NCBI GenBank assembly: GCA_033239005.1 | Contig: BSQZ01000040.1 | Coordinates: 2,408,599 to 2,472,598, forward strand | DNA length: 64,000 nt | Reading direction: 5' to 3' | Source of the DNA: Lamellibrachia satsuma | Lineage: Eukaryota > Annelida > Polychaeta > Sabellida > Siboglinidae | Shown: positions 24,191 to 37,639 of the stretch, piece after piece | How the letters are laid out: each line of letters opens with the position of its first letter | Position numbering within the stretch: position 1 is the first letter of the stretch | Position numbers and translations under genes: made by a program | Notes under the pieces: model-generated | The model's input: only the letters and a program-made list of their open reading frames with translations | The model's database searches: none | Told to the model about the DNA's origin: nothing

Positions 24191-24609
24191 TAGTCAGTCT
24201 GTACTAGAAATTTATAGCAATCCCCTTTGAAAACGACTTTCAATATGTCCCAGATAACGAGATGTGCTAAACACTATGTCGCATCCTGTCTGGTAAAATG
24301 GTTTATCACGAACGAAGCCAGTAGATGACATGCTGCGCTACAAGGCGAGAAATGTTGTCAAAGGCGTACATTTGCTGTTGATACGACGCATAATTAATGT
24401 GACAGCGGACGCTATGGCAACGTATTGGCGAGGCTTACATTGTTTCCACTCCATTAAGCCTTTCCAGATTCCCACCGCTCTTACTCGTTTGATAACGCAG
24501 CTGGACCATAATTATAAATTAACTGTCCGCCATCTGTCCGGAGCACGGCGACGGCGCGAATATCGCGAATCTGTCAACACTTGTGGTGTTAAGTACATTA
24601 GACGCGAAA

Positions 24610-24840
24610 GTAAGTAGCTCTGTTGTTTATACGTGGAAGTAAACAGCTCTGTGGTTTATTAGTGGAAGTGAGCAGCTCTGTGGTTTATATGCAAAAGTAA
24701 GTAGTTCAGTGGTTTATACGCAGGAGTAAGCAGTTCAGTGGTTTGTAAGCGGAAGTAAGCAGTTAAGTGGCGGAAGTAAGCACGGTCTGTAGGCGGAAGT
24801 AACCAGCCCAGTGCGCTAGACGCAGAAGAAACGTGGAGTT
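24610..24840. repeat. Degenerate ~29-bp minisatellite
   Basis: Six to seven units share gtaagcagttcagtggttta with substitutions and one shortened unit near 24770. Confidence 0.8.
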
Positions 24841-25825
24841 GAGTACCTAATAAAATAATTCTTTACCCAAGTGCCGCTACAACATTTCGCGAAGACATCG
24901 GGTCGCTCTTGTTGCTTATATGTTGACGCGAATGTACGAACATTCGCATCTTATACTTCACACCGCTCAGTGACCGAACTCGAGTCAATGAAGTCGTATA
25001 TGTCCGTGACGTCAGCACGACGTTCATCTTACGGCGAGCTGCCGAGGTGTTTACAGAATCTGTCGCCCAGCACTGACCGCATTTTATTTTATTTCTACTG
25101 ATCTCAACTTCTGAATGACGCAATACGTGCGTCTGACGGGAACCTTGGTGTTGACGTGTACGACCATTTGTCAGTAACACCACCCCATACACCCGTTCTT
25201 GAGATGTCAACACTGCGCCGATTTCCAACCGACTGGTACACCGGCGTGCGTGTGAGTTAAATTAGATCGAATCAGCGTGTTGATGAATTGGTTCTATTTC
25301 TACGGAAGGCAATAAAAGAGCAGACGCAGAGACAATCAAGTGAACAATATTGAAAAGAAGACGGATATATTTGGGCCGTGTCGTTCGAATGCCGCCAACA
25401 AAAATACCACACTGGAAACTGGAAACCATCTGGAAAAAGAAAAGTGGATGCCCTAAAGAAATGTTCAAATGAACCATCGTTAGAGAGATACAAACCCAGG
25501 AAAAAACACATGACGTAGACAGAATGGCTGAAGATAGAGATGGATGACGTCGATAGCTCTCCGCCTTGTGTGTTTGGTGGCGTGGGGACTGATTAGGTTA
25601 GAATGGATAGGATACGTCTTCATTTTGACGAATGCCGGCTGAATTGACAGTGTTCGTCTGCTATGTAAAGCCGTCACGTAGCGTCCGAGATGAATGCGCT
25701 CCTTGTCCACGCACAACCTCCTTATCGTTCCCGACAAAATGTGCTAGCCTTCCTTTTCACTTCGCTCAGTTATGTTTGATGTTTGCACGTTTGTTTCAGG
25801 AAGACGTCCCCCGCATCGTTATACG
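24840..25825. other. Unique DNA, no gene seen
   Basis: A 121-codon minus frame (24863-25228) and shorter ones have no recognisable motif. A CRE-like gtgacgtcagc lies near 25006. Confidence 0.35.
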
Positions 25826-25827
25826 CG

Positions 25828-25837
25828 AATGTGTGTG

Positions 25838-25905
<68 letters not shown>

Positions 25906-25920
25906 TGTGTGTGTGTGTTC
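25828..25920. repeat. (GTGC)n microsatellite
   Basis: About nineteen GTGC units flanked by GT runs; frames read Cys-Val-Arg-Ala. Confidence 0.95.
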
Positions 25921-27250
25921 GAAATTCAACCCACTAAAACCTTTTATTCGAACAATCGAATTACCCTTTGTAGTTATTACGTACAATTGCCCATAACGCT
26001 AAGTCTATACGCGAACAGTTACGTACAATTGTTGACAAAGTGATGCGCCTTTTCTACGATTGTCCCAAGTTATATAAGTACCAAGTACCAAGAACCAAGT
26101 CCCAAGGCATAAATGGATATCTCTGTGATACCGTGTTTTAGTATTGTTATTGTGACAGACAGTTACGAACTACGAAGTTATCCAGGGATTGGTATTTTGT
26201 TCTAATTCTATCTTGTGCGTTGAACGGCCCATTCAGGGGTTAACAAAGCATACCTTATTGTGTTAGGGAGAGACACGCGTCTACATTTGTTCAATACGAC
26301 TCCTGTTATTCGCCAGTTGTCTGCACGCTTGGTCGCAGTCGTGTTATATGGTAAACGGCATTTGCGCTTCGCCTTCAAGCAGTTAGCGTCGCCAAAGCCG
26401 CCTTGCCATCGAATTACGGCACGCTGAGTGTTCTCGAAACTCAAGCAACTCTTACCATGCGATGCTCACTCCGTATGTCGGAGGCTGAGCAACACAGTTA
26501 AATTTTTTTGGGAAATGTGTTTGCATTTAAGCTACGGCTTTTTCAGTATAAGCTATGATTGTTCAAATAGGCGTCCTTACTACGGCGTTTCAAAAATGGC
26601 ATCAACGGTTATGGGAGTTTAAAACATACCGAAACACGTCATTCGAACGCTACCGTGGGAACGCCGTCCAATTTAGGGCGCCATCGAAGAAGTTCAGTCC
26701 TAGTTAAAACCAATGACTGTTTAGATTTCAACCAAATGACGCTGGATCTATACATAGTATATGCTAACATTAAGATATGATCTTGCGCAAGGCTGCGTTG
26801 TGTCTAACAAAAGAGTATCGAAGAACATGCACGATTGACAAGTCCGCTATGATAGGCACAATTCGTTATGATAGTTGCGATTACATGGAAGATCGAGTAA
26901 CGTAATAGTCAGAATAATAATAGTCAGAATAGTAATAGGAGGTTAGTATAATTGTTACCGTCAGAAAAAGAGCATTCTAACCGACGATTCGGGAATGTTT
27001 CATTCTTTATGCAAATTTATTATGATTGCCGTTTCGTGTCATTTCAGTGTATAGTTATTTTCACATTGTATTCGATAAACATCGTGACACGGCGTAATTT
27101 ACAAATATTCTCGCTCTACTTCGCTTTGCCTCACCTCACTAAACCTAGCGTTGAGTTAATATGTCGATAACTTAGTAGACGTAAAGTTGCTATCTAAGTT
27201 TCATCTGACGTAATCAAGTACGATTCTATGAACAAAAACGCGTAATTCGG
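25920..27250. other. Unique DNA with two tiny repeats
   Basis: The words accaagtacc/aaccaagtccc recur near 26080-26106, and aatagtcagaat near 26905-26935. No gene is recognised. Confidence 0.35.
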
Positions 27251-27260
27251 TACTGCCGAA

Positions 27261-27440
27261 ACGATTGTTCGTTAATGGCAAACGGCAACAGGCTGATATA
27301 CTTGGACAAACCGGTGGCTTTCGTCATCAGGTGAACATTAAGGTTAAGTAAGCGACTGTTCGTTGATAGCAAACGGCAACAGGCCGAGTTTTGAATAAAC
27401 CGGTGGTTTCGACATCAGGCGAACATTAAGGTTAAGTGTT
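27261..27440. repeat. Tandem duplication, 92-bp offset
   Basis: Two copies share gcaaacggcaacaggc, aaaccggtgg, tcatcagg or catcaggc, and gaacattaaggttaagt. They differ by scattered substitutions. Confidence 0.85.
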
Positions 27441-27734
27441 GTGCTACGACAGGGATGCGCCTACACTAACGACGGCCCGCGTGCCAATAATAACACGAGC
27501 GAGTAACACCAGCGTGTAACCCAACCGTTCGCCGTGAACGCGCAGCGAGCCCATTACGTGCGCTGCAGGCGTGATTACTCGGGGCACGCGGCGACCAGCT
27601 CATTTATTTTAACTTTGCCGTAATGAGCGATTGCACCGCCTTGGCGTAACGTAAACAGCCGAAGACTGACGTTGACGTGAACGTCAAACTTGGTCCAAAA
27701 GAACCAGGGGCGATGACGTCAGTGGCGGTACTAC

Positions 27735-28190
27735 GTGATGCCGGGTGTTCCGCATGTAAGGTGGATCATCAGTCACGGCTGCACGTGGTGTAAGGTGGAA
27801 CGTAAGTTATTGTTGTACGTGGCGTCAGATGTAACTTCAAACTCGGTTGTATGTGGTGTCAGGTGGAACGTCAGTCACTATTGTACATGATGTCAGGTGG
27901 AACCTCATTCACTGTTGTACGTGGTGTCAGATGGAACGTCAGTCACTGTAGTACGTGGTGTAAGGTGGATCATCAATCACGGTTGTACGTGGTATAAGGT
28001 GGATCGTCAATCGCTGTTGGACGTGGTGGCATGTGGAACGTCAGCCACTGTCATACGTAGAATGTAAGTTATTGTTGTACGAGGCGTCATGCGGAACGTC
28101 AAACTGTGTTGTACGTGGTGTCAGGTGGAAAGACAATCACTGTTGTACGTGGTGTCAGGTGGAACGTATGTTACTATTACATGTCACTCG
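27735..28190. repeat. 34-bp minisatellite, about 12 units
   Basis: Units share tgttgtacgtggtgtcaggt and a variable ggaacgtcagtcac part. Several are shortened or mutated. The 72-113 codon frames across it are repeat translations. Confidence 0.85.
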
Positions 28191-28930
28191 CGTATCGAAA
28201 CCATACAGAACTGTCTTTCACATCGCATATCCCGGTGTCAACACGCTGTGAAGCGTTTACAACTATCAACATCGAAACACTGCAATAAGCAAGAAAGTCG
28301 TCCGTGTAAAGGCACAAGCCACAAGTTACGCCAATTATTGTTACGACCACAAAACGTTTTTGCAACACTAGAAGAAAGAATAAATCTACTGTTACTCGTT
28401 GCAAAACTGCCAAATATCACCTCGCGTTAATGACAACATGCACCAAGCCAGTAGTAGTTATTTTTTAGACTCGGTGTTAGACTCTAGGACCCACTGGATA
28501 TGAGATGCAGTTTTACGTCACGTCAGGGCGGAACGTCGTCGACAGTTGACGTCATGATAAAATATCACCTACAGCTATCCGAGATGTTAGAAAGGAAATG
28601 TGAACATTCTGCCATCGTCAAGCAGTCCCGGAACTGGAAAAAGCCGCATTCTCATGCTCCGATGACGAATGTGCGTTGACCACGTAAATTGTCAGACGAC
28701 ACCGCTGATTTCTTCTCGGGTTCCACGTGGCCGCTCCCTTTTGATGACGTCGTTAACGCGTGATAAACGTTATCGCCGAATTGCAATGATAATGGAATTT
28801 CGATTCCGTCTCTTATTAAAACTGCCGCATCAAATGAAACATTTCCGACAGCGGCGCAACAGGTGAAAGAAATGTATTTGACGCCAAATCAATTATCTGA
28901 TGATACACGGACCTACATTGATTTCACTAC
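28190..28930. other. Unique DNA, no gene seen
   Basis: No motif in the short frames. A tgacgtca palindrome is present at about 28549. Confidence 0.35.
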
Positions 28931-28936
28931 TGAATG

Positions 28937-29220
28937 AAGGATGATGATGATGATGATGATGATGGTAATGGTGATGGTGGTGATGATGATGGTGGTGATG
29001 ATGATGATGATAATGATGGTGATGATTATGGTGATGATAATTATGGTGGTGATGATGATGATGGTAACGATGACGGTGACGGTGATGATGGTGATAATAA
29101 TGATGGTGATGAGGATGATGAGGATGGTGGTGATGATTATGAAGATGCCGATGATAATGATGATGGTGATGGTGATGGTGATGGTAATGGTGATGGTGAT
29201 GGTGATGGTGATGGTGATGA
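28937..29220. repeat. (GAT)n/(GATGGT)n trinucleotide array
   Basis: About 280 bp of GAT repeat with GGT and AAT variants. Plus frames give poly-Asp/Gly or poly-Met and are not genes. Confidence 0.95.
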
Positions 29221-29274
29221 TTTAGTTTTCCAGGAATCCAGTAAAATGTTATATTCTACACTGTCCCTGCTAGC

Positions 29275-29275
<1 letters not shown>

Positions 29276-29366
<91 letters not shown>

Positions 29367-29412
29367 GTGTGTGTGTGTTTGTGTGCGTGAGTGCGTGAGT
29401 GTGTGTGTGTAA
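29276..29412. repeat. (GT)n microsatellite
   Basis: A GT run of about 75 bp, then a CG-rich interruption and further GT/GAGT units. Confidence 0.95.
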
Positions 29413-29419
29413 CACATTT

Positions 29420-30120
29420 TGTTAAAAGTGTGCCAATGCATTATACATTCCATGTCGTACATCGTGTTTAGCCGCTTTATCGCTACACGATTCGCCAGAC
29501 ACGGCTAGTCTACGGCACTGACTGTGTACACGGTGTAATTTCGCTCACCAACATCAAAGAGTGGGGTGTTGGAACGAGAAGAGGAAGACTGCTGTTGAGA
29601 TGGGAGGACTGCGTGAAGAGGCTGGTGACGGGATTGGAGAACGAGAGTGTGGGATGGGGAGTGGACGTGGGGACGGCAGTGAAATGGGATCGGTGACGGA
29701 AGAAGAAGGGAAACGTCGTGGACCAGTATCAATGCCAACCGCAACCGGGACTTCAGGGATAAAGATGGGAGCAACCACAACTATATGGTACCGATCTGCC
29801 ACTAATAAATGCAACATCCAACAAACCGGTGATCCTTCACAGACGTCAGACGGGCCAGAACACTAGGGTGCTGAACCCAGCCGGCATCCCAGTCCAGACG
29901 ACAGACCCAATCATACACATTTAGGCCTACAGCGTTGACCACGCATACGAACAGACGCAAACACATTGGCGTCAGTCGAATGTGTTAAATCGGTTACACG
30001 TGAAGCTTCATATCACTGTCGCATCGTCGCGTAGCCGCGCGTATGATGACCACAGACGCAATCATACAACTCGTTTGCATCTTTATTGCGGCGACCGCGA
30101 TGCAAATTACGGCTCTGTGT
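29420..30120. other. Unique DNA, no gene seen
   Basis: Frames at 29505-29866 on both strands are compositionally biased (Ser/Pro or Gly/Glu) and unrecognised. Confidence 0.35.
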
Positions 30121-30129
30121 GAAGCCCAT

Positions 30130-30585
30130 AACATGACATCGACGCCAAGACTCGCCGTTTTCTCGATTCCTCCTGCATATCTACAAACTCGCCGTATTCT
30201 CGATGTTTTCGCGCATCTATAAACTCACCGCTTTCTCGATTTTGCCACCTGCCTGTCAAGACTGACGTGATTATACATCAAAACGGTAACGTAATCGGAT
30301 CAAAATAGAATGTCTCAGCTGTAGAATGTTCTCCTGTCACGCGAGCAGCAAGTTTTCGATTCCCGTCTAATGTATATTTTTAGTGGTACTTACAAAGTCA
30401 TACTTAGAGAGACATTTTTAAATTATAAAGTACACATAATGCCATTAGCACAATGACTTTTTTAAAGTTTAACATAGGTCATCAACATAACATATTATAT
30501 CATTCTACGCGGAAAAGTCAAGAAAACGGCGAGTTTGTAGATACGCAAAAAATCGAGAACACGGAGAGTTTTGCCGATGATGTCA
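30130..30585. repeat. Inverted repeat of ctacaaactcgccg family
   Basis: Three loose units at 30140-30245 contain aactcgccgttttctcgat-like words. The reverse complement occurs at about 30518-30578 with aaacggcgagtttgtagata and aaaatcgagaac. The arms enclose about 270 bp. They may be the termini of a small non-autonomous DNA element, or an inverted minisatellite. Confidence 0.5.
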
Positions 30586-30821
30586 TCTTATGGGCTTCAT
30601 AGCTCTGACTACGCGGTTTCTACGGCGACCGCGGATGGTGACTTGTGGTGGCCAAGCGGCTGGCCCAATGCGCCGAGGACGGCTTTCAACGACTTGGCCG
30701 AAGAGTAAGCATACTCGAACGTCTCGTGGGAACAAAATAAACTTTCTTATCTTACAGTTGAAATGCAGCTCTGTATCGGTCTGAACTAATACCGTAAGAG
30801 TAAAAACTGACACTCACTAAT

Positions 30822-30958
<137 letters not shown>

Positions 30959-31504
30959 TATCATCTGCATACTGCTATCAAGAAACAAACGAAATGTGCT
31001 CACAATAATTAATAATGTCCGTAATTAATCGGCATGTTTGCGAGTGACGTCACATGATATTTCGGGTTTTATCACAAAAAGGTTATAATTTTATATCTGT
31101 ACATGATTATTGTAAAGTAGCGTTAGTGATATACCCATAAGAATGATCATAAACACGAACTACGTTTAATATAGTTCCAAATAACATCGGATCTTCGCAT
31201 TTGCCCGGAAGCGAAAAGCGAGCCTCTTGTCATGCCGAAGAGGGGCTTCGGTTCGTTTTTAATACGCCTTCGCCGTTGCGAAACCTTCGCTCCACAGCCA
31301 GTGACGCGGGCAGCTTGGATACGGCGCAACAACTGTTTCGATATTCACGTCGTTTGGTCCGTTTACGACCCCGAAATAGACTTACAGCCATAAAATGGCG
31401 CACACGTGTCGACGTATGTATAGGTGCACGTGATTCGGTCGGTTCCGTGTTTCTGTGTGTAGGATGGGTAGATGTGTGTGGTCGGGTTTGTATAAAGTAC
31501 GGCA

Positions 31505-31625
31505 TTTCGCGGTTGCCGGACATTCAAACTGCTTTACGCTTCACCGCCTGGCAGACCTGTTCATTCAATACTAACTGTGGGAAGTATTAATCTACGCCGC
31601 AATTACCGCGCGAAAAATATTCGTT
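31505..31625 (-). repeat. SINE family A 3' fragment
   Basis: The words aaactgctttacgcttcacc, gcctggcagacctgttcatt and gcaattaccgcgcgaa match the 12240-12380 copy in the same orientation. Only the 3' half is present. Confidence 0.55.
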
Positions 31626-31649
31626 CAAATTCACTCGCATGCCCGCGTG

Positions 31650-31669
31650 CACACACACACACGCCCGCG

Positions 31670-31709
<40 letters not shown>

Positions 31710-31757
31710 TGCCCGCGTGCACATACACAAACACGCGCGCACGCACGCACACACACC
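31650..31757. repeat. (CA)n/(CACG)n microsatellite
   Basis: CA runs with CG-rich interruptions and a repeated gcatgcccgcgtgcaca word. Confidence 0.95.
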
Positions 31758-31883
31758 AAATGTGCCGGTGATATACCTGAGTGTTATACGGAGAGTGTAC
31801 AAGACACAGTGCTCAGCTAAGTCAGTCTACGTCATGTTCACGTTGTACGAGCTTCATCAACGGGATGACTATTATTGAGCACC

Positions 31884-31930
31884 ATCGTCGTTGTCGTCGT
31901 CGTCGTTGTTGTCGGCGTCGTCGTCGTCAT
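31884..31930. repeat. (GTC)n trinucleotide run
   Basis: GTC/GTT units over about 45 bp. Confidence 0.9.
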
Positions 31931-31934
31931 AACA

Positions 31935-32285
31935 AACACTAGTATTAAAATCAACATCATCTGCCGCCACACAACGTCCCCGCGATGGCCGTCAGGGCCA
32001 GCGTGTGTGCGAGGCAGGTCATTATCGACGCAACGTCGCTCGCACATGTCTCAATTCGAATTCGTACACAGCAAAAGTAATAAAAGGCTCTTTTCGAATG
32101 TCAATTCGCGCGTGAAATATAATCTATCAGAAATGTTCACTGTGGCACACGACCGTGTATGACAATCAACTTGTCACGCCAGGAAATACGACGCTCGTTC
32201 AAGTCGACCTCCCGGACAGCCATGTTGTGTCTGTGGCAGTAGTCTTTGTCACTAGGTGGAGGGCCTGCTTCTTCTGAAAGTGTAA
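31935..32285. other. Unique DNA, no gene seen
   Basis: Nothing recognised. Confidence 0.3.
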
Positions 32286-32292
32286 CGGATGT

Positions 32293-32337
32293 GTGCGTGC
32301 GTGGGTGGGTGCGTTCGTGCGTTCGTGCGTGCGTTCG

Positions 32338-32393
<56 letters not shown>

Positions 32394-32396
32394 TTA
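32293..32396. repeat. (GTGC)n microsatellite
   Basis: GTGC units, with GTTC variants at the left end. Confidence 0.95.
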
Positions 32397-32399
32397 TGA

Positions 32400-32885
32400 A
32401 TGGGTTTGTGTGCGCCCGTTAATTCAAGCGTTAATATATTTTATAGTCTTGGCGGCGGCAGTTTGCCCGTCAAAGAGAAAACCACGTATTTAATAATTAA
32501 CTCACTGGCTCACAATCTCATTCAGTGCTGGCACCGTCACGCGTAATGCATTTAGATGGCATCGTCACGCGATTTGTTTCCAACAAAAGCGTTGAAATAG
32601 CAATGAACATCTAAAGCACGTCGAACGAACGAGATACCAGACAACTTAGGGTCGGTGGTGCAGTTTGGAAACATAAAGATGGATGGCTATATTCTCTAGA
32701 GACACTGGCGACGTTCAGTAACACAACAAAACACCAACACACTACGAATCGCACAATGCTGGGAACCAAACCAACACTCGCACGCTCATCAATGTACTCG
32801 CCGGTACTATATCACACAGACCACACTTGTGTTAACTGACATTTCGTCCGAATAGTTTTTCGTTCGTGTTTTCATGCGAGGTAGT
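32400..32885. other. Unique DNA, no gene seen
   Basis: Nothing recognised. Confidence 0.3.
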
Positions 32886-32889
32886 TCTT

Positions 32890-33045
32890 AAACTGAGTCT
32901 GGCATAGACACGCGGCAGAAGGATCATCGTCTTTAGTGTCTCCACCGAAAGACAAAGGCAAAGTTTCGAACAGTAGCACGTGGACTCGAGCCCCCCGTTC
33001 TCTCGACCGGCAGTCCGATGTTCAACCGCAGAGCTACCGCGCCCT
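32890..33045 (-). mobile_element. SINE family B copy
   Basis: The minus strand gives gcgcggtagctctgcggttg (A-box-like), then ctcgagtccacgtgctactg (degenerate B box), then gttcgaaactttg and gtctttcggtggagac. The order and words match the copies at 4085 and 50530. Confidence 0.6.
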
Positions 33046-33049
33046 GATT

Positions 33050-33525
33050 AATCATGCGTGATCAATATATTGAGCAGCCACACAGGAAACCACAAAACAC
33101 AAGCGCACGCCCGCACGGACGTGCACGCTCACCCACGCACGCGCGCCGAACGCACGTTCACATTGGCCTTAATCCGGTTAATAATGCGTGATCGATTCAC
33201 TGTTCGCATAACCGGAAACCATACGTATTATACGTCCTGCAAATGCTTCAATATTATTAATTGTCGTTCAACGACTATTGGAAAAGCAATCAAAACGTTT
33301 CAAATGAAATTGGAAAGGCAATCAGACGTAATGAGAAAGCATTCCACTGCGCATGAGAAATACACAGATTCAATTATACTGCTTTCAACCCTGTTCCTAC
33401 AATTGATGTTCTACATGAACAAACATAACTACAGCATACCATGTAAACTATTAGCGCATAGAAGTGTAGAAATACGTATTTTTAAGTCGAGCGTATGTGC
33501 ATGTGCGCGTGCGCGCGCTTGCGTG
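33050..33525. other. Unique DNA, no gene seen
   Basis: A loose ~130-bp echo exists between atgcgtgatcaatat near 33055 and atgcgtgatcgattc near 33184, each followed by ggaaacc. A 207-codon frame spans this region and the next microsatellite but has no recognisable domain. Confidence 0.35.
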
Positions 33526-33529
33526 AGTT

Positions 33530-33530
33530 C

Positions 33531-33595
<65 letters not shown>

Positions 33596-33602
33596 TGTGT
33601 GT
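33530..33602. repeat. (GTGC)n microsatellite
   Basis: About sixteen GTGC units ending in GT. Confidence 0.95.
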
Positions 33603-33884
33603 TTGTGATTCCATATCTTATATATTGGCATGGTATGTCCTGGAAATTTTCATTCCAAGCCTGCATCTGGAATATATGTAAAACATTGTCGGAAGGAGTG
33701 TTCAGTTGGTATATTGCCTCTTTAAGCGGACATTGCAGCCACATGGATTGTTGTATAAACCTCCCAGTAATCACGTCTAATTTGTATAATTCAAGTATAT
33801 CGCGGCTTTTTTTACACGAGCTGTATATAAAATGATCTCACAGTTTATTAGATTAGCACCAATAACAAAAAATTCGTTGTTAGT

Positions 33885-33980
33885 ATAGTTGTTATAGTTG
33901 TTGTTGTTGTTGTTGTCGTTGTTGTTGTTGTTGTGTTGTTGTCGTCGTTGTTGTTGTCGGTGTCGTTGTTGTTGTTGCTG
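33885..33980. repeat. (GTT)n trinucleotide array
   Basis: GTT repeats with GTC interruptions; the minus frame reads poly-Asn/Gln. Confidence 0.95.
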
Positions 33981-33984
33981 CACC

Positions 33985-34875
33985 CTAAGTGCCTAAACTT
34001 CAGTGAAGTTATCAAACATATAATATTTGCTCACATAGGTGACTCAGAGGTATGTGTTTCTAGCTTCTTGCAAGTTGTTTGCTCCTGCAATATCACGTTG
34101 CGTTCTTCATATATCTATATGATCAACTAAACACAGGTCAACTAATACGAGCAAAAGTTCGCGCTTCACACACCGAAGCCCGCGACCTCCTCGCACCCGC
34201 GGAACTCAGCAAACATCTCGCCTGCAAGGACACAACACGTGGGTACGCTCTAAAGACAACGTTACGTGTAGAAAGTTAAGTCGCCGTTAACAACCAGACA
34301 ACAACAACAATACCAGACACCTCCCACGAAGGCAATTACCAGCTGAAAGACGTGCTGTCGGAAACACTTGCGAGTCGAGTTTTATCTTCGTCGTACCTCG
34401 TCGCATGTGTCCTATTCTGGCGTTATGTTGACAACTTTACGAGTTGCGCCTCCACGGTAGAGGCACTCGTAGCTACTATGCGGTAATTCAGTACAGGCGA
34501 AATAAAACCCAATTGAACATTCCCTTCCACGTCAGTCCGTGTTCGATTTTCGGAAAATCGCGGCAGTGAATCAGCCGCTTTACTGATTCAAATTGCTCTG
34601 GCCCGGCGTGATTCTATACAGTCATCTGTATAGTTACATCACAGATCGTGAATATACTGGACGGGACATAGCATGGTGTGATAAAGAGACGCGATAGTGT
34701 ATACATTGATGGAAGTACTTCTAGTTTTAAAGAAAGTAACACATAATTGTAAGCTATTCATAAACAAGGGTAGCCAATCCCGTGAACCTGTTTCGCCCCG
34801 CCACCTGGCATTACTACAGTTTGCTATTCCGTAGTACTTCAGTGCAAATCGGGAAAACACGTTTAGATTCCGCGA
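33985..34875. other. Unique DNA, no gene seen
   Basis: A 66-codon frame at 34079-34279 has no recognisable domain. Confidence 0.35.
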
Positions 34876-34879
34876 TCAC

Positions 34880-35017
34880 ATACACAGAGACGGCGGCTGC
34901 CTGTGAACAGACTTACGCAACTGTGTAAACATTAGAATAGAAATAAACAAGACCCTGACCTACTGGTCGAGGTCACGTATGCGAGTCGCAAGCTCGCCGG
35001 ACAGTCGACGAAACCAC
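34880..35017. repeat. Dispersed repeat C, copy 1
   Basis: Shared with 42405-42535: ggcggct, aaacaagac, then ctgacctactggtcgaggtc and acgtatgcgagtcgcaa. Both copies lie in the same orientation. The family is not identified. Confidence 0.75.
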
Positions 35018-35029
35018 GTGCATGCGTGT

Positions 35030-35034
35030 ATACG

Positions 35035-35066
<32 letters not shown>

Positions 35067-35184
35067 AGTGTGGGTGGGTGGGTGGGTCGGTGGGTGGGTG
35101 GGTGGGTGGGTCGGTGGGTGGGTCGGTGGGTCGGTGGGTCGGTGGGCGAGCGCACGCGCATGTGTGCGTGCGTGCGTGCGTACG

Positions 35185-35224
<40 letters not shown>

Positions 35225-35240
35225 TGAATGTGTGAATGTG
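35030..35240. repeat. (GTGC)n-(GGTG)n compound microsatellite
   Basis: GTGC block, then GGTG/GGTC units at 35070-35145, then another GTGC block. Confidence 0.95.
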
Positions 35241-37635
35241 TGTATGTGTATTCACGCGATTGCATCTGTTAAAAGTGCACATATGGCAGGAGTTTACGTG
35301 CAGGTTTATTGATGTACATGAATTCATATTACGTGCGTACATTCATACCCAGACAACAACCTTGATTCCGCGCACCGAGAGTCTGATAGCTTGTTTGTAT
35401 AGCATTGTTAAAGATATTGCGTCTACCTTTTTGAAATGTGAACAAATATACAGGTGTAAATATATGTCAACAGTGTACACTATTTTGCATTTTACCGTCT
35501 TGTGATGGTTTCGTAAGAGCTGGTTGGATACAATATTTCACGATCTTATTACGGTATCCGTGTTTCACGGTTTCAACATTTGGTAAGCGTGTACAACACA
35601 CCTTCTTGCTACGTACTGAGTCAGCCGACAGACGGTAGGACAAACTACAGCTTACATAGCAATTAAGCAAAAGCTTAGCCAGATTCCGGGAACTTATTTT
35701 TGCGCCTAGTCTCAGTGGAGCCTTCCGCCATTTATCGGGCGTTTATGTCTACACCAGTCCCTCACAAATACCACAAGAATAGCTGTATTTAAACTCGCCC
35801 GTTATATAATCGAGCGTGATATCAATTAATTACGAGTTGATAATGAGTCACGAATTTGAAACAGAGTATAAATAAACGAATTTATTTTGTGTCCTTTCCA
35901 ATGGATGAGATACGACGTTTCCGAAAAGCATTTGTTAGATCAGCCGTGATTGGTCCACGGCGTGTATGACTTGCCCGGACGTTAGTAAGATAAATCTTGG
36001 TGTTCATCGGGAAATGCAGTAACTGGAGGAAATTAGAAAGTTATTTGGGTGAATACATCAGTGTTGCCAACAAAATATCACAACGGGGGAGGGTGAGTGT
36101 TTCTTGTAACAGCCTGACACGTCAACTACTTGATGTCCTCGGCAGCACCGGATCAGCGGTCTATAGGACTAGACGCTTTCGTTGACCGCAATATCTTCTA
36201 AATTTGCATCCGACTGTCTGGAAACCTAAAATTGGTTAATGCTCACTTTTTCATTACTTGATTTGTTGTTGTTGTTTTATTTATGTTTCCGTAATTACGC
36301 GTTTAAGAACAACGAGTTGACAACCCCACTGATGGAAAATCACTTGGGCATGGCACGGTTGAAGGACAAGACATATATTAGCGCTTAATGGGTTTAATGG
36401 GCTTAATTTCACTGCTACAAACTTATAGGTGAAACTGCATTACGGCTACGTATGACATAAATTAAACTGATTGGCCATACGTTAAGTATTGCGATACGTT
36501 CGTAGCATGGAACGAACAGCTGACATTGTCAATCATTTTATGATTTATTACGTATGGAAAGTACTGCTATGTAGAGTTGTTCTACGACGGCTGAACATCA
36601 CAGTCACGTCCCCAGTGCCAAATTCTTGATCCGCCACTGAATAAATGCCACCGTTTCTTAATATAATATAACCCAACTACGTGCAACGTTAGTCAACGGT
36701 ATGTGACAAGATTGTACAAGATTGTACAATATTGCCATACAAATCAACGCTCTCCTTAATGTCAAGTGGCAAGGACGTCATTGCTTTATCGAGAACCAAA
36801 CCATTTTTCATCCTTGTGTGGGCCGCACTTATCAGAGAGCTGTCATTTCTGTTTTTAAACATGTCAACGCTGTACACCCATTAAAAGATATGGTGGAGTA
36901 ATCACGTGTCGTCTTCTGTGAAATATATATGTAAAGTCATATATAAACTGTTCTTTTGTTGACGCTACTTCTAATCACGCGCTCATAAGTATTTACTTTT
37001 TATTATTATAGTAAATTATTTTTATTATTTACTATATTTACAATGTCGCATAAATGACAATTGTCCACATGTGTAGTTATTCTGTATGATACGGTGTAGT
37101 TATATCTATGCTAAATGCTTAAACATCATATTTGTGTCTAAGGTGCAAGGAGGGAAATATGCCATAAACACAGCAAGGCGGAATGTTTCTACAGAAACAC
37201 AAACAGTGCGGTATAATTGTTCCGTGATCGTAAGCCAGAAGGAATCCGCCTCACTATTCTGTCATCTCCTTGTTTATGCTGCAACCTGCTAATGGCACCA
37301 ATCATACGATCCATAGAATAACTATCCATCAACAGAGTCAAACGAACATCCACTGATTGTATCTCAAAACAATCGATTTCCTAATGAACTCCTAATGGCA
37401 TGCTGAAATGATCTGCGAATAGTTGCCTCGCGAAATTGACTGCAACATTATATTTCAGTGCGTGGTTTGCTGAGTGGGTTACTCGCGGTATTGGACGTGA
37501 TCAGCAAATTGCGTCCTCCGGAGAAAACAAACATATCTCTGTTGATTAACCAAGTGACATAATCCTATTTTTCGTGATCACAACAGTCCGAGCACGTGAC
37601 ATCCCTGCTTCCGACATTCGCCAAAATTAAATGCC
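35240..37635. other. 2.4 kb of unique DNA, no gene seen
   Basis: AT-rich parts lie near 36940-37050. All frames are short and unrecognised. Confidence 0.4.
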
Positions 37636-37639
37636 ATCG

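Noticed and set aside
23857..24243. Host gene of 128 codons on the minus strand
   Set aside because: KRAFSVAAPRVWNEFP and the ATT tail identify it as a LINE 3' fragment.
28934..29398. Poly-Asp/Gly protein of 154 codons
   Set aside because: Translation of (GAT)n followed by (GT)n.
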